Positions 50,665 to 60,215 are shown, numbered from the stretch's first letter. The stretch: DNA of 64,000 nucleotides from an uncultured Aquimarina sp. (GCA_947496355.1 CANMCO010000011.1:1-64000); one strand, 5' to 3'. Numbers and translations: made by a program. Notes: generated from the sequence alone by a model not told the origin.

Positions 50665-50722
50665 AATCCCAATGGTTGGTTGCTGAGCTTGTCGAAGCAC
50701 AAAATCATTGGGATTCTTTTTT
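50665..50722. terminator. Terminator between yugP-type gene and lrp, with a REP unit in its loop
   Basis: AATCCCAATG (50665-50674) and CATTGGGATT (50706-50715) form a perfect 10-base stem followed by T residues. It serves the plus-strand peptidase gene; the convergent lrp gene may use it too. The 31-base loop holds a REP-like palindrome. Confidence 0.8.
50681..50699 (+). repeat. REP-like palindrome, copy 3
   Basis: TGCTGAGCTTGTCGAAGCA, in the same frame as copies 1 and 2 (N3-TGAG-NNTN-TCGAA-N3) with arms TGC/GCA. It fills most of the terminator loop. Confidence 0.7.
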
Positions 50723-51192
50723 TAAATATTAATCTGTCTATCAATTTGTTGATCTAGCGATATAAAAGTCTCGGTACGAGAAACACCTTCAATGGCTTGA
50801 ATATCTTTGTTTAGAACATTCATTAAATGCTCATTATCTTTACATAGTATTTTGATAAAAATCGACCAATTACCTGTGGTGTAATGACATTCAATAACTT
50901 CAGGGATATCTTGTAATTGTTTTACAGCTTTTGGATTACTTACGGCTTTATCCAGAAACACTCCTACAAAGGCCATAGTTTTATATCCTAATACTTTGGG
51001 GTCAATGATAAATTTAGACCCTGCGATAAGCCCAGAGGCTTCTAGTTTTCGAAGTCTTTGATGAATTGCAGCTCCAGATACTCCAACCTTTCTTGCGATT
51101 TCCAGAATAGGTGTTCTGGCATCTCCCATAAGGCTGCGTAATATCTCTTTATCAATACCATCTATTTTTAGGTTATTGTTTTGGCCTTTCAT
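50722..51192 (-). CDS. Lrp/AsnC family transcriptional regulator
   Basis: A 156-residue regulator of amino-acid metabolism. The HTH is DGIDKEILRSLMGDARTPILEIARKVGVSGAAIHQRLRKLEASGLI at residues 8-54, followed by the RAM ligand-binding domain (VGVFLDKAVSNPKAVKQLQDIPEVIECHYTTGNWSIFIKI). Length is normal. It is near ald, and Lrp-type regulators often control alanine dehydrogenase, but the two are convergent with yugP between them, so a link is speculative. Confidence 0.94.
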   Translation of the reverse strand: MKGQNNNLKIDGIDKEILRSLMGDARTPILEIARKVGVSGAAIHQRLRKLEASGLIAGSKFIIDPKVLGYKTMAFVGVFLDKAVSNPKAVKQLQDIPEVIECHYTTGNWSIFIKILCKDNEHLMNVLNKDIQAIEGVSRTETFISLDQQIDRQINI

Positions 51193-51344
51193 ATTATCAA
51201 AAATTACAAATAATAATCAAAAATACAATAATGATTTACAATTGTAATGTAAAATATAAAAACACTTGATAATTAGGTAGTTATGACTGATAAATGCTAG
51301 CCTGAACTAGCTAGACTTTGACTAACGAATAAGTTATAATTAAT

Positions 51345-52715
51345 TTATCCTCTTGCTCCATCAGGATTGTATCCCAGATACTCTAGTTCTTTTTCTTTAA
51401 ATATGATGCCATATTCTTCAAGTTCTTTAAGTATAGGTGCGTATACTTCTTCTTGAATAGGAATCTGGACACCTGTAGTCGTAATCTGTTTGTTTAATAT
51501 GCGTAATGTTGCCATTGCAACAGGTAAACCTACTGTTCTGGCCATTGCGGTATAAGTCTGATCTTCTCCCTTGGTAACCATAGTAGCATCAATTTGTTTA
51601 CGCTCTCCATTAAGTTCATACCCAAATTTATGATACATTACAATCATATCTTTGTCTCCGTTATCCAGAGTCCATTTGTCCATAAGGATTTTTTGAAGCA
51701 TTTGAGCAGGTGTAGCATTTGGGATACCGATTTTTTTATTGGGATTAAAAAGATCTAATTCTAGCAATTTATCCCACATGATATCATCCTGATCAATTTT
51801 GAGATAGTGACGAAGTTTTAGTTCTACAGAATCTGTTGGTGAGTAGGCCAGAAATGAATTGGTAAAATCACGATAACTCATGTTTTCAGAGTTTACCATA
51901 GTATAATCATCTGCTGTCATTCCTAATTGAACAAAGGTGTTCCATGCTCTGGAAAAACCTACTCGCCTAATGGTTCCACGATAAAGCGTAAGAATATCAT
52001 CTAACCCATAAATGCTTTGGTATTTTAAAGAATTTCGGTTAGCATATGCTTCAAAACGGCCAAAGCCGTCTACTTCTAAAAATTCTGTTCTTCTAAATAA
52101 TTTGTGATAAGGTATGTACTTATAAGTACCCTCCTGAAGAAATTCTGCAGCACCTCCTTGTCCAGCTATCACTACGTTGCGTGGGTTCCATGTAAATTTA
52201 TAGTTCCATAAATTTGTATCGCTTTCGGGTGCTACCAAGCCTCCTGTAAAAGATTCGAATAAAATTATTTTACCACCTTGATCTCTAATACGATCTATGA
52301 CCTGCATTGCACTCATATGATCAATACCGGGATCTACACCAATTTCATTCATGAAGATAAGTCCTTTCTCACGAACTTGATTGTCTAATTTTTGCATTTC
52401 GGGACTTACATACGAAGCCGTAACCATGGATTTATGATACTTCAGACAGTCTTTTGCTACCTCGATGTGAAATCTTGCCGGAAGCATTGAAACGACTATG
52501 TCTGCATTTTTAATGGCATTTTCTCTTGAGGTTTTATCGAAAACATCTAATAGGATAGCTTTGGTATTTTGATGATTATTAGCTAATGTTTGGGCATTTT
52601 CAATAGAAATATCTCCAATAGTTATATGAAGATGCTCTGGGGTAGATTTATCTTGAAAATATTTAATTAAAACGGCAGTTGATTTACCTGCGCCAATAAC
52701 TAGAATCTTTCGCAT
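51345..52715 (-). CDS. Saccharopine dehydrogenase family protein
   Basis: A 456-residue NAD(P)-binding oxidoreductase. The Rossmann start is MRKILVIGAGKSTAVLIKYFQ, followed by VVSMLPARFHIEVAKDC and TASYVSPEMQKLD near 95-110 and NEIGVDPGIDHMSAMQVID near 122. The C-terminal saccharopine-dehydrogenase-like domain (LVAPESDTNLWNYKFTWNPRNVV) is present. It probably acts on saccharopine (lysine metabolism) or a related adduct. It is alone on the minus strand and divergent from the DUF423 gene; the gap upstream of lrp (51193-51344) shows nothing clear. Confidence 0.88.
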   Translation of the reverse strand: MRKILVIGAGKSTAVLIKYFQDKSTPEHLHITIGDISIENAQTLANNHQNTKAILLDVFDKTSRENAIKNADIVVSMLPARFHIEVAKDCLKYHKSMVTASYVSPEMQKLDNQVREKGLIFMNEIGVDPGIDHMSAMQVIDRIRDQGGKIILFESFTGGLVAPESDTNLWNYKFTWNPRNVVIAGQGGAAEFLQEGTYKYIPYHKLFRRTEFLEVDGFGRFEAYANRNSLKYQSIYGLDDILTLYRGTIRRVGFSRAWNTFVQLGMTADDYTMVNSENMSYRDFTNSFLAYSPTDSVELKLRHYLKIDQDDIMWDKLLELDLFNPNKKIGIPNATPAQMLQKILMDKWTLDNGDKDMIVMYHKFGYELNGERKQIDATMVTKGEDQTYTAMARTVGLPVAMATLRILNKQITTTGVQIPIQEEVYAPILKELEEYGIIFKEKELEYLGYNPDGARG

Positions 52716-52852
52716 ATCTCCTGAGATTTTGATAATTTTGATACGAAAGTAGTAAATACTGTAAAAAGAAGGTTCTCAATTTTGTGGGATTAATTATGTT
52801 TCCACAAAAAATGTGTCTAAAAGACATAATCAATAATAAGTTATAGTCAATT

Positions 52853-53251
52853 ATGAAAGAAATGGGAGTAAATAAAACAATTTTGATTGCTGGTGCGATT
52901 ACTGGTTTGGTAGCGGTGCTTTTAGGTGCTTTTGGAGCACATGGTTTAAAGAATTTAGTAGATGCAGAAAGTATCAATTCTTTTACGACCGGAGTTCGAT
53001 ATCAAATGTATCACGCAATCGTTTGCATCATTTTAGGAAATATGGTCGTTTTAGAAGCTTCTTCTAGGAAGCGAATTTTCTATTTCTTTATGGGGGGAAT
53101 AACCCTTTTTTCAGGGTCAATATACCTTTTGGTACTTGACGATATTTTAGGAATTTCTTTGTCAGGTATCGGTTTTATTACACCTTTAGGAGGTTTTTTG
53201 TTAATTATTGGATGGATTCTCCTTATTATTTCCTTGATTAAGATTAAGTGA
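52853..53251 (+). CDS. DUF423 family membrane protein
   Basis: A 132-residue protein with four membrane helices and the family start ILIAGAITGLVAVLLGAFGAHGLKNLVDAESINSFTTGVRYQMYHAI, typical of the YwdK/DUF423 group. Function unknown. An alternative ATG at 52862 (MGVNKT) would lose three residues only. Confidence 0.92.
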   Translation: MKEMGVNKTILIAGAITGLVAVLLGAFGAHGLKNLVDAESINSFTTGVRYQMYHAIVCIILGNMVVLEASSRKRIFYFFMGGITLFSGSIYLLVLDDILGISLSGIGFITPLGGFLLIIGWILLIISLIKIK

Positions 53252-53318
53252 TTTTTTGACTGCTGGTCTAAATTATTATTTATAATTTTGCCGTACATAA
53301 CAAACACAACATATTTTT

Positions 53319-54935
53319 ATGGATTCACTGTATCCAATTACGAAAACGTTTTCGTTAAAGCATTACGGTATTGAAAATGCTACAATGCACTACCAATTAT
53401 CTCCTGAAGAGCTTGAGAATGAAGTGGTGCAAAAAGGTCAAGGGAAAATTACACAATCTGGAGCACTTGCCATAAATACTGGTGAGTTTACTGGTCGCTC
53501 TCCTATGGATCGTTTTATAGTAAAAGACGATGTTACCAAGGATAAAGTTTGGTGGGGGGATATTAATCTTCCTTTTGATCCAGATGCTTTTGATGCATTG
53601 TATAATAAGGTAACAGATTACCTTTCTGGGAAAGAGATTTTTGTACGTGATAGTTACGCATGTGCAGATCCTGATTATAGGCTAAACATTAGGGTGATTA
53701 ATGAGTACCCTTGGTCTAACATGTTTGCTTATAATATGTTTTTGAGACCTACTGATGAGGAATTGAAAGATTTTGATCCAGAATGGACAGTTGTTAATGC
53801 GCCAGGTTTTATGGCAGATGCTTCTGTTGATGGTACTAGACAACATAATTTTGCGATATTGAATTTTACTAAAAAAATAGCACTTATTGGGGGTACCGGT
53901 TATACTGGTGAAATCAAAAAAGGTATTTTTTCTGCATTAAATTTCATATTACCTGTTTATAAGGATACGCTTCCTATGCACTGTTCTGCAAATGTTGGGA
54001 CTGATGGTGATACTGCAATATTCTTTGGGCTTTCAGGAACAGGTAAAACAACATTATCAACAGATCCTAATCGTAAGCTCATTGGAGATGACGAACATGG
54101 GTGGACCAAAGAAGATACAATATTCAATTTTGAAGGTGGATGCTACGCAAAGGTTATTGATTTGTCTGCAGAAAAAGAGCCTGAAATATATGGAGCTATC
54201 AAAAAAGGAGCAATCTTAGAAAATGTTATTATAGATGACAATGGTAAGGTAGATTATGCGGATACGTCGATAACTCAAAATACGCGTGTTAGCTACCCTA
54301 TTCATCATATTGAAAATATCCAAGAGCCTTCTATTGGTAAAAACCCAAAGAATATATTCTTTTTGACGGCCGATGCGTTTGGAGTGTTACCTCCTATTTC
54401 TAAATTAACACCTAGTCAGGCGGCCTATCATTTTATATCTGGATATACTGCAAAGGTTGCGGGAACAGAAGCTGGAGTTGTAGAGCCTACACCGTCATTT
54501 TCGGCATGTTTTGGAGCTCCATTTATGCCTTTGCATCCTGCAAAATATGCTGAGATGTTAATCAAGAAGATGAATGATGCCGGTGTAAATGTTTGGTTGG
54601 TAAATACTGGGTGGACTGGTGGATCTTATGGTGTAGGAACCCGAATGAAACTAAAGTATACAAGAGCTATGATTAATGCAGTTCTAAACGGAGATTTAGG
54701 AGCTTATTCTTATGATAAATATCATATCCATTCGGTATTTGGAGTAGCACAACCTAGAGAGTGCCCAGGTGTTCCTACTAGTGTTCTAAGCCCAAGAACT
54801 ACCTGGGATAATGATGAAGCATATTATACAACTGCATTTAAGCTATCAAATGCATTTAGAGAAAACTTCAAGAAATTTGAAGCTTACGCTAGTGAAGAAA
54901 TCCAGCGCGGAGGACCACAGCGTTACGGTTTCTAA
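53319..54935 (+). CDS. pckA: Phosphoenolpyruvate carboxykinase (ATP)
   Basis: Converts oxaloacetate to PEP with ATP, the first step of gluconeogenesis. The nucleotide loop is FFGLSGTGKTTLSTDPNR near residue 235; the RSPMDRFIVKD start region, IGDDEHGW (metal and substrate site) and TGWTGGSYGVGTRM near 425 are intact. Length 538 is normal for the ATP-type enzyme. A TAATTTTG -7 box lies at about 53282-53289. The gene is ended by a perfect palindromic terminator. Confidence 0.98.
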   Translation: MDSLYPITKTFSLKHYGIENATMHYQLSPEELENEVVQKGQGKITQSGALAINTGEFTGRSPMDRFIVKDDVTKDKVWWGDINLPFDPDAFDALYNKVTDYLSGKEIFVRDSYACADPDYRLNIRVINEYPWSNMFAYNMFLRPTDEELKDFDPEWTVVNAPGFMADASVDGTRQHNFAILNFTKKIALIGGTGYTGEIKKGIFSALNFILPVYKDTLPMHCSANVGTDGDTAIFFGLSGTGKTTLSTDPNRKLIGDDEHGWTKEDTIFNFEGGCYAKVIDLSAEKEPEIYGAIKKGAILENVIIDDNGKVDYADTSITQNTRVSYPIHHIENIQEPSIGKNPKNIFFLTADAFGVLPPISKLTPSQAAYHFISGYTAKVAGTEAGVVEPTPSFSACFGAPFMPLHPAKYAEMLIKKMNDAGVNVWLVNTGWTGGSYGVGTRMKLKYTRAMINAVLNGDLGAYSYDKYHIHSVFGVAQPRECPGVPTSVLSPRTTWDNDEAYYTTAFKLSNAFRENFKKFEAYASEEIQRGGPQRYGF

Positions 54936-54957
54936 AAAGGATTGTAGTTTATAAAAC

Positions 54958-54991
54958 AAAAAGGCTTGAAAGTTAACTTTCAAGCCTTTTT
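54958..54991. terminator. Perfect palindromic terminator between pckA and hemD
   Basis: Seventeen bases on each side are exactly complementary (AAAAAGGCTTGAAAGTT and its inverse), A-rich before and T-rich after, so it can work on both strands. It sits between the converging pckA and hemD genes. Confidence 0.92.
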
Positions 54992-55046
54992 GTTTTTATT
55001 ATATTAATGTATCGTTTTTAAGCGATCCTAAAATAGGATACTACTA

Positions 55047-55793
55047 TTATTTCTTATTCGCTTCTTTAATATATTTTTGAAGTGCCATAGTCATTGATGG
55101 TGTCTCGGGAGTAGGAGCTTGTATATCAACAACTAAGTTATGTTCTTCTGCAGCCTTAACAGTAGAGTTGCCAAAAACCGCAATTCTAGTATCATTTTGC
55201 TTAAAGTCAGGGAAATTTTCAAATAATGATTGAATTCCAGATGGACTAAAGAAAACCAAAATGTCATAAAAGACATTTCTTAAATCTGATAAGTCACTTA
55301 CCACAGTTTTATAAAATACCCCTTGTTTCCAGTCTACCTTAAGGTTATCCAAGGTGTCAGGAATTAATGGTTTTAATTTATCTGAAGATGGAAGTAGAAA
55401 CTTCTCGTTTTTATATTTCTTGATCAATGGTGCTAATTCCTGAAAAGTACGTTTTCCAACATATATTTTCCTTTTTCGATAAACTACATACTTCTGTAAA
55501 TAGTAAGCTACCGCCTCACTTTGGCAGAAATATTTTAATGTATCGGGAACCTTAAAGCGCATTTCTTCCGAAATTCTAAAGAAATGATCAACAGAGTTAC
55601 GGCTGGTAAGGATAATAGCGGTATATTGAGATAAATCCACTTTTTGTAACCTTACTTCCTTTGCATCAACCCCCTCTACATGAATGAAGGGGATAAAGTC
55701 GATTTTAACTTTTTCCTTTTCCTCTAAATCAAAATAAGGTGAATTTTCCACTTTAGGCTCTGGTTGTGAGACCAAAATTGTTTTCACTTTCAT
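55047..55793 (-). CDS. hemD: Uroporphyrinogen-III synthase
   Basis: Closes hydroxymethylbilane to uroporphyrinogen III in haem and sirohaem synthesis. With the start at MKVKTILVSQPEP (55793) the protein has 248 residues; the longer frame to 55835 overlaps the upstream gene and adds non-family residues. The fold pattern YTAIILTSRNSVDHFF, YFCQSEAVAYYLQ, and DILVFFSPSGIQSLFENF with AVFGNSTVKAAEEH are typical of HemD. It is next to the DUF4271 gene, a usual pair in flavobacteria. Confidence 0.92.
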   Translation of the reverse strand: MKVKTILVSQPEPKVENSPYFDLEEKEKVKIDFIPFIHVEGVDAKEVRLQKVDLSQYTAIILTSRNSVDHFFRISEEMRFKVPDTLKYFCQSEAVAYYLQKYVVYRKRKIYVGKRTFQELAPLIKKYKNEKFLLPSSDKLKPLIPDTLDNLKVDWKQGVFYKTVVSDLSDLRNVFYDILVFFSPSGIQSLFENFPDFKQNDTRIAVFGNSTVKAAEEHNLVVDIQAPTPETPSMTMALQKYIKEANKK

Positions 55794-55831
55794 ATATCTT
55801 CGTTTTGTAAAGGTCCTATTTTTTCTACTAA

Positions 55832-56485
55832 TCACTTAATAAGCTTATATAGTATAAAATAGGGTGCAATTTCAAGTGCGCAAAGATACAAAATAAAATA
55901 AAACATGTGGTTTAAAATAACACTTTCATTTTTTCTATAGAAAGAAATAAGGATAATCAAGTTCAGAATAATCAATAAAATTATTAAGATGGTAAAAACA
56001 ATTTTTGACGGCTCTATAGCGAATATAAATGCAATATTAATTGGTAACAGCATAGTACCCATAAAATTGCGATAAGATACTTTGTAGAATAAGTATTCAT
56101 CAATCATTGAATCAATTGAGAAAATTGCGGCTATTATTTTTTCGATTAATAATTTACAAATTACTATTACCGCATATATAATTGCGATTTTAAAATATAA
56201 CGTTATTTCAATTGGTTGTGTAATCCATTCAAAAATATCAAAGCTTAAAAATAGAAATAAAGATACCGAAGCGATTTGCACCAGCAATAATATAACATTA
56301 AATGGAGAAGAGAGTTTGTTCGTTTTTTGATAGGATATAATATATTTGTTACTGCTAAAAAGCATAACGAAGTCAGAAAAACGTAAAGCATTCAATCCTT
56401 TTGCAGCCATCAATAGCCCCAAACACAGCACTATTAAGATAGTGAGCCAATTGGTCGATACTATTTCTCGTGTAATAAATTCCAT
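55832..56485 (-). CDS. DUF4271 family membrane protein
   Basis: A 217-residue inner-membrane protein with about seven hydrophobic helices across the length. The family is confined to Bacteroidota and its gene is found beside hemD, as here. Function unknown. It is divergent from the glycosyltransferase gene at 56583, which has a clear -7 box in the shared gap. Confidence 0.88.
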   Translation of the reverse strand: MEFITREIVSTNWLTILIVLCLGLLMAAKGLNALRFSDFVMLFSSNKYIISYQKTNKLSSPFNVILLLVQIASVSLFLFLSFDIFEWITQPIEITLYFKIAIIYAVIVICKLLIEKIIAAIFSIDSMIDEYLFYKVSYRNFMGTMLLPINIAFIFAIEPSKIVFTILIILLIILNLIILISFYRKNESVILNHMFYFILYLCALEIAPYFILYKLIK

Positions 56486-56557
56486 ACTGCGAATAAGGTG
56501 ATAAAATTACAATCAATTAACTAATAAAAACAAAAAAATATCTAGTAATTATTTAGT

Positions 56558-56565
56558 TATATTTG
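56558..56565 (+). promoter_or_regulatory. -7 element of the dpm1-pyrC operon
   Basis: TATATTTG lies 18 bases before the ATG at 56583. A TTTG box at the usual distance is not seen in this A-rich region. Confidence 0.5.
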
Positions 56566-56582
56566 CCTGAAAAATAGCATAG

Positions 56583-57314
56583 ATGGCAGAGGCCTTAGTT
56601 ATTATTCCAACCTATAACGAAATTGAAAATGTAGAACGTATCATTAAGAATGTGTTTTCGCTTCAGCGTGATTTTCATATTCTTATCGTTGATGATAATT
56701 CTCCAGATATGACTGCTGCCAAGGTAAAGGAACTGCAATTAGAGTATCCAGAAAGCCTTTATTTGTTGGAACGACAGGGTAAAATGGGCTTAGGAACAGC
56801 ATATATAGCTGGTTTTAAATGGGCTCTGGAACGCTCGTATGAATATATTTTTGAGATGGATGCGGATTTTTCACACAACCCTAATGATCTAATAAGACTA
56901 TATAATGCTTGTTCCAAAGGCACTTCAGATTTGGCAATTGGTTCTAGATATGTTACTGGAGTAAATGTGGTAAATTGGCCCATGAGCAGAGTTTTACTGT
57001 CTTGGTTAGCATCAAAATATGTTCGTTTTATTACAGGAATGGATATTCATGACACAACCGCAGGATTTATCTGTTATAAAAGAGAGGTCTTAGAGAAAAT
57101 AAATTTGAATAAAATCAAATTTGTTGGATATGCATTTCAAATAGAAATGAAGTTTAAGGCATATTTATTGAAATTTAAACTAAAAGAAATACCTGTAGTT
57201 TTTACAGATAGAACTAGAGGAAATTCAAAAATGAGTAAAGGAATTATTTCTGAAGCTGTTTTTGGGGTAATAACAATGAAGCTTAAAAGCTTGTTTAATA
57301 GTTATGAGATATGA
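56583..57314 (+). CDS. Polyprenol monophosphomannose synthase-type glycosyltransferase
   Basis: A GT2-family enzyme making polyprenyl-phosphate mannose or a similar lipid-linked sugar for envelope glycosylation. VIIPTYNEIENVERII at the start, VDDNSPDMTA near residue 38, the DxD-type EMDADFSHNP near 95, and SRYVTGVNVVNWPMSR near 120 are typical of Dpm1-like proteins without the membrane C-terminal domain. Length 243 is normal. Its stop overlaps the pyrC start. Confidence 0.9.
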   Translation: MAEALVIIPTYNEIENVERIIKNVFSLQRDFHILIVDDNSPDMTAAKVKELQLEYPESLYLLERQGKMGLGTAYIAGFKWALERSYEYIFEMDADFSHNPNDLIRLYNACSKGTSDLAIGSRYVTGVNVVNWPMSRVLLSWLASKYVRFITGMDIHDTTAGFICYKREVLEKINLNKIKFVGYAFQIEMKFKAYLLKFKLKEIPVVFTDRTRGNSKMSKGIISEAVFGVITMKLKSLFNSYEI

Positions 57315-57316
57315 TT

Positions 57317-58657
57317 ATGAATCGTGTACTTATTAAAAATGCGAATATCGTTAATGAAGGAAAAATATTTAACGGTGATGTATATATAGAGAATGGTGTT
57401 TTCAAAGAAATTGCTGAGCAAATAAGTGCAAAATCTCCAGATGTTCAGATTTTTGATGCAGAAGGCAAATATTTATTGCCTGGTGTTATAGATGATCAGG
57501 TGCATTTTAGAGAGCCGGGATTAACTCATAAAGCAAATATAGAGACCGAATCCAAGGCTGCTATTTCTGGGGGTATTACTTCTTTTATAGAAATGCCTAA
57601 TACAGTACCGCAAACCACCACTATAGAAAAGTTAGAAGAGAAATTTGAAATCGCTGCAAAAACCAGTTATGCTAACTATTCTTTTATGTTTGGTGGGACT
57701 AATGATAATCTGGAAGAGATTCTGAAGGTGGACCCTAAAAAGGTAGCAGGACTTAAATTGTTCTTGGGATCATCAACGGGAAATATGCTGGTTGACAATC
57801 CAGAAGTATTGGAAAAAATATTTTCTTCGACGGATTTGGTGATCTCTGTTCATTGCGAAGATGAAGAGACTATAAGAAATAATACAGCAAAATATAAGGC
57901 AGAATATGGAGATGATATTCCTATAGAATTGCATCCAATAATTAGAAGTGAGGAAGCGTGTTATTTATCATCTTCCAATGCAGTTGCTCTAGCAAAGAAA
58001 ACAGGGGCAAGACTTCATGTTTTTCACCTTTCAACAGCAAAAGAACTGGAGCTTTTTACTAATAAAATTCCACTTAAGGAAAAGAAAATAACAGCGGAGG
58101 TTTGTATTCATCACCTTTGGTTTTCGGATAGTGATTATAAAGAAAAAGGAACCTTAATCAAGTGGAATCCTGCGGTGAAAACTGCGAAAGATAGAGAGTC
58201 TTTGTTTAACGCTTTGTTAGATGATAGGCTGGATGTGATTGCTACGGATCATGCACCACATACTTCAGAGGAAAAAGATAATGTATACACCAAAGCTCCT
58301 TCTGGAGGCCCTTTGGTGCAGCATGCGCTTCCTGCGATGTTAGAATTTTACCACCAAGACAAAATAACGTTGGAAAAGATTGTAGAGAAAATGTGTCATA
58401 ACCCTGCTATCTTGTTTCAAGTTGAAAAAAGAGGGTTCATCAAAGAAGGATATCATGCCGATGTCGTTTTGGTTGATATTAATGCGCCATGGACAGTGAC
58501 CAAAGATAATATAGCCTATAAGTGTGGTTGGTCTCCTTTTGAAGGAACTACATTTAAATCAAGAATTACCCATACATTCGTTAATGGAAGTTTGGTATAT
58601 AAAAACTTTAAATTTTATGATGTGCAAAATGCACAACGATTAACTTTTGACAGATGA
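57317..58657 (+). CDS. pyrC: Dihydroorotase, Bacteroidota type
   Basis: Cyclises carbamoyl aspartate to dihydroorotate in pyrimidine synthesis. The conserved LPGVIDDQVHFREPGLTHK region lies near residue 56, EMPNTVPQTT near 93, LKLFLGSSTGNMLVD near 147, HHLWF and ATDHAPH near 310. The usual metal-binding HxH before REPG is DQVH here, so the first His is replaced by Gln; the Bacteroidota enzymes share this form. Length 446-448 is typical. The start is placed at MNRVLIKNAN, with an ATG two codons earlier also possible. The DUF4296 gene overlaps its end by four bases. Confidence 0.94.
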   Translation: MNRVLIKNANIVNEGKIFNGDVYIENGVFKEIAEQISAKSPDVQIFDAEGKYLLPGVIDDQVHFREPGLTHKANIETESKAAISGGITSFIEMPNTVPQTTTIEKLEEKFEIAAKTSYANYSFMFGGTNDNLEEILKVDPKKVAGLKLFLGSSTGNMLVDNPEVLEKIFSSTDLVISVHCEDEETIRNNTAKYKAEYGDDIPIELHPIIRSEEACYLSSSNAVALAKKTGARLHVFHLSTAKELELFTNKIPLKEKKITAEVCIHHLWFSDSDYKEKGTLIKWNPAVKTAKDRESLFNALLDDRLDVIATDHAPHTSEEKDNVYTKAPSGGPLVQHALPAMLEFYHQDKITLEKIVEKMCHNPAILFQVEKRGFIKEGYHADVVLVDINAPWTVTKDNIAYKCGWSPFEGTTFKSRITHTFVNGSLVYKNFKFYDVQNAQRLTFDR

Positions 58658-59151
58658 TTAAAAACCACATATACCTTTTAGTTATTCTCGTTATTTTTTC
58701 TTGTCAAAGTATTGAGAAAACCGCTGAACCGGAAACGGTATTAGATGAAGATAAGATGGTCGAGATTCTTACAGATATTGCTTTTGTGAAAGCAGCCAAA
58801 ACTTCCTATAGAAAAGTTCTGGAACAAAAGAATATTAATCCTGAAGCATACATTCTTCAAAAACATGGGATAGATAGTCTTGTTTTTGAACAAAATAACG
58901 TTTGGTACTCGGGTCAATTAGAGACGTATGAAAAGATTTTTAAAAGAGTAAAGTCAAATCTCGAAAAATCAAGAGACAAATACGAAGTGCTAAAAAAGAA
59001 GGAAGATTCTATAAAAAAAGTAAGAGACTCGATTAAAAAAATTAAAGATACCCTTGATGTTAAAGAAAAACCTCTCAAAGGAGATAAAGGTATTTTAGAA
59101 GAAATAGAAAGTGCGCAGAAAAAAAGAGCTAAAAATCCTGAAGAAGAGTAG
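58654..59151 (+). CDS. DUF4296 family lipoprotein
   Basis: A 165-residue lipoprotein with signal peptide MIKNHIYLLVILVIFSC (lipobox Cys17). The LDEDKMVEILTDIAFVKAAKT start and HGIDSLVFEQNNVWYSGQLETYEKIFKRVK pattern are the DUF4296 signature. The rest is a long charged helix with KKEDSIKK repeats, probably a coiled coil. Role unknown. It ends the dpm1-pyrC operon and its last 23 bases overlap the convergent epimerase gene. Confidence 0.88.
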   Translation: MIKNHIYLLVILVIFSCQSIEKTAEPETVLDEDKMVEILTDIAFVKAAKTSYRKVLEQKNINPEAYILQKHGIDSLVFEQNNVWYSGQLETYEKIFKRVKSNLEKSRDKYEVLKKKEDSIKKVRDSIKKIKDTLDVKEKPLKGDKGILEEIESAQKKRAKNPEEE

Positions 59152-60136
59152 CAGTTTCTTTAATTGCTTTTTCTATGGGAGCAAATTTATATGCTAGTTC
59201 ATTCTTAATTTTATCATTTTTATAAAATGAGTTAGAAAAAGCACTTTTTATAGAGGCTTTAAATATTGATCGTTTAGTCCTAAAGAGTTTGTAACTTATC
59301 AATTGTAGGTAATATGCGAATTTCATTAAAGACAGAGAAACTTCCTTGGTAGGTATTGGTTTATTTAGCGCTTTTGCAATCATCGAAAATGCAGTTTTGA
59401 AATCTAAATTCTCTGCCACAACGATATATCTTTGATTACTATAGTTACCTTCCATAAGTTGATACATAATATTGATAACATCATCTATTGCAACGTAACC
59501 AGTGGTTCCCGGGGTGTAATATTTCATTCCGGCATGTATTCTTTTAAATAGATAACCACTACCGCCATCATAAAATCCCGGGCCAATTATGATTCCTGGG
59601 TTTACAATTGCAACGTTAAGCCTTTCTTGGGCGCCTCTCCAAACTTCCATCTCAGCACCATACTTTGTAATCGCATATACTGATTTGGGTGTCTCTGGGT
59701 TCCATTCTGTTGTTTCATCAATGAATGATTTGTTAGGCTCTTCTTCTAAAGTTGCTATTGAACTTACATAGCAAAGTTTTTTCACCTCATTGATTAGGCA
59801 AAGATTTACAATATTTGCAGTTCCTTCAATATTGATTTTTCGAAGTTTTTTGTAATGTTTAGGATTAAAATTAATCCATGCGGCACAGTGATATACATGC
59901 GTGATTCCTATAAAAGCTTCTGATAATGTTGGTACGTCATTGATATCTGCTTTTATCCATTCTATAGTGTCGAATAGGCTTTTTTCTTCTTCGGAAAAAT
60001 AGTGCGAAAATACTTTTCTGGCATGTTCTCTCTTAGTTTCGGATCGATATAATGCTCGTATCTGGTGCTTTTCCTGCACCAACTTTACCAATAAATGAGT
60101 TCCTACCAAACCTGTTGCTCCTGTAACTAATATCAT
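59129..60136 (-). CDS. NAD-dependent epimerase/dehydratase family protein
   Basis: An extended short-chain dehydrogenase of 335 residues. The NAD motif is TGATGLVGTHLL at the N-terminus; the catalytic YxxxK is in VYAITKYGAEMEVWRG near residue 155, with SSIATLEEEP before it. The C-terminal half, lacking a sugar-epimerase pattern, suggests a dihydroflavonol/hydroxysteroid-type reductase. Substrate unknown. It is divergent from tyrS. Confidence 0.9.
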   Translation of the reverse strand: MILVTGATGLVGTHLLVKLVQEKHQIRALYRSETKREHARKVFSHYFSEEEKSLFDTIEWIKADINDVPTLSEAFIGITHVYHCAAWINFNPKHYKKLRKINIEGTANIVNLCLINEVKKLCYVSSIATLEEEPNKSFIDETTEWNPETPKSVYAITKYGAEMEVWRGAQERLNVAIVNPGIIIGPGFYDGGSGYLFKRIHAGMKYYTPGTTGYVAIDDVINIMYQLMEGNYSNQRYIVVAENLDFKTAFSMIAKALNKPIPTKEVSLSLMKFAYYLQLISYKLFRTKRSIFKASIKSAFSNSFYKNDKIKNELAYKFAPIEKAIKETATLLQDF

Positions 60137-60215
60137 AGTAAGTATTACTTGTGATACTAAAGTAAGTATATTTGGGATTCCTTATATATTCATAGCTAAA
60201 TATTATCCATATTTT

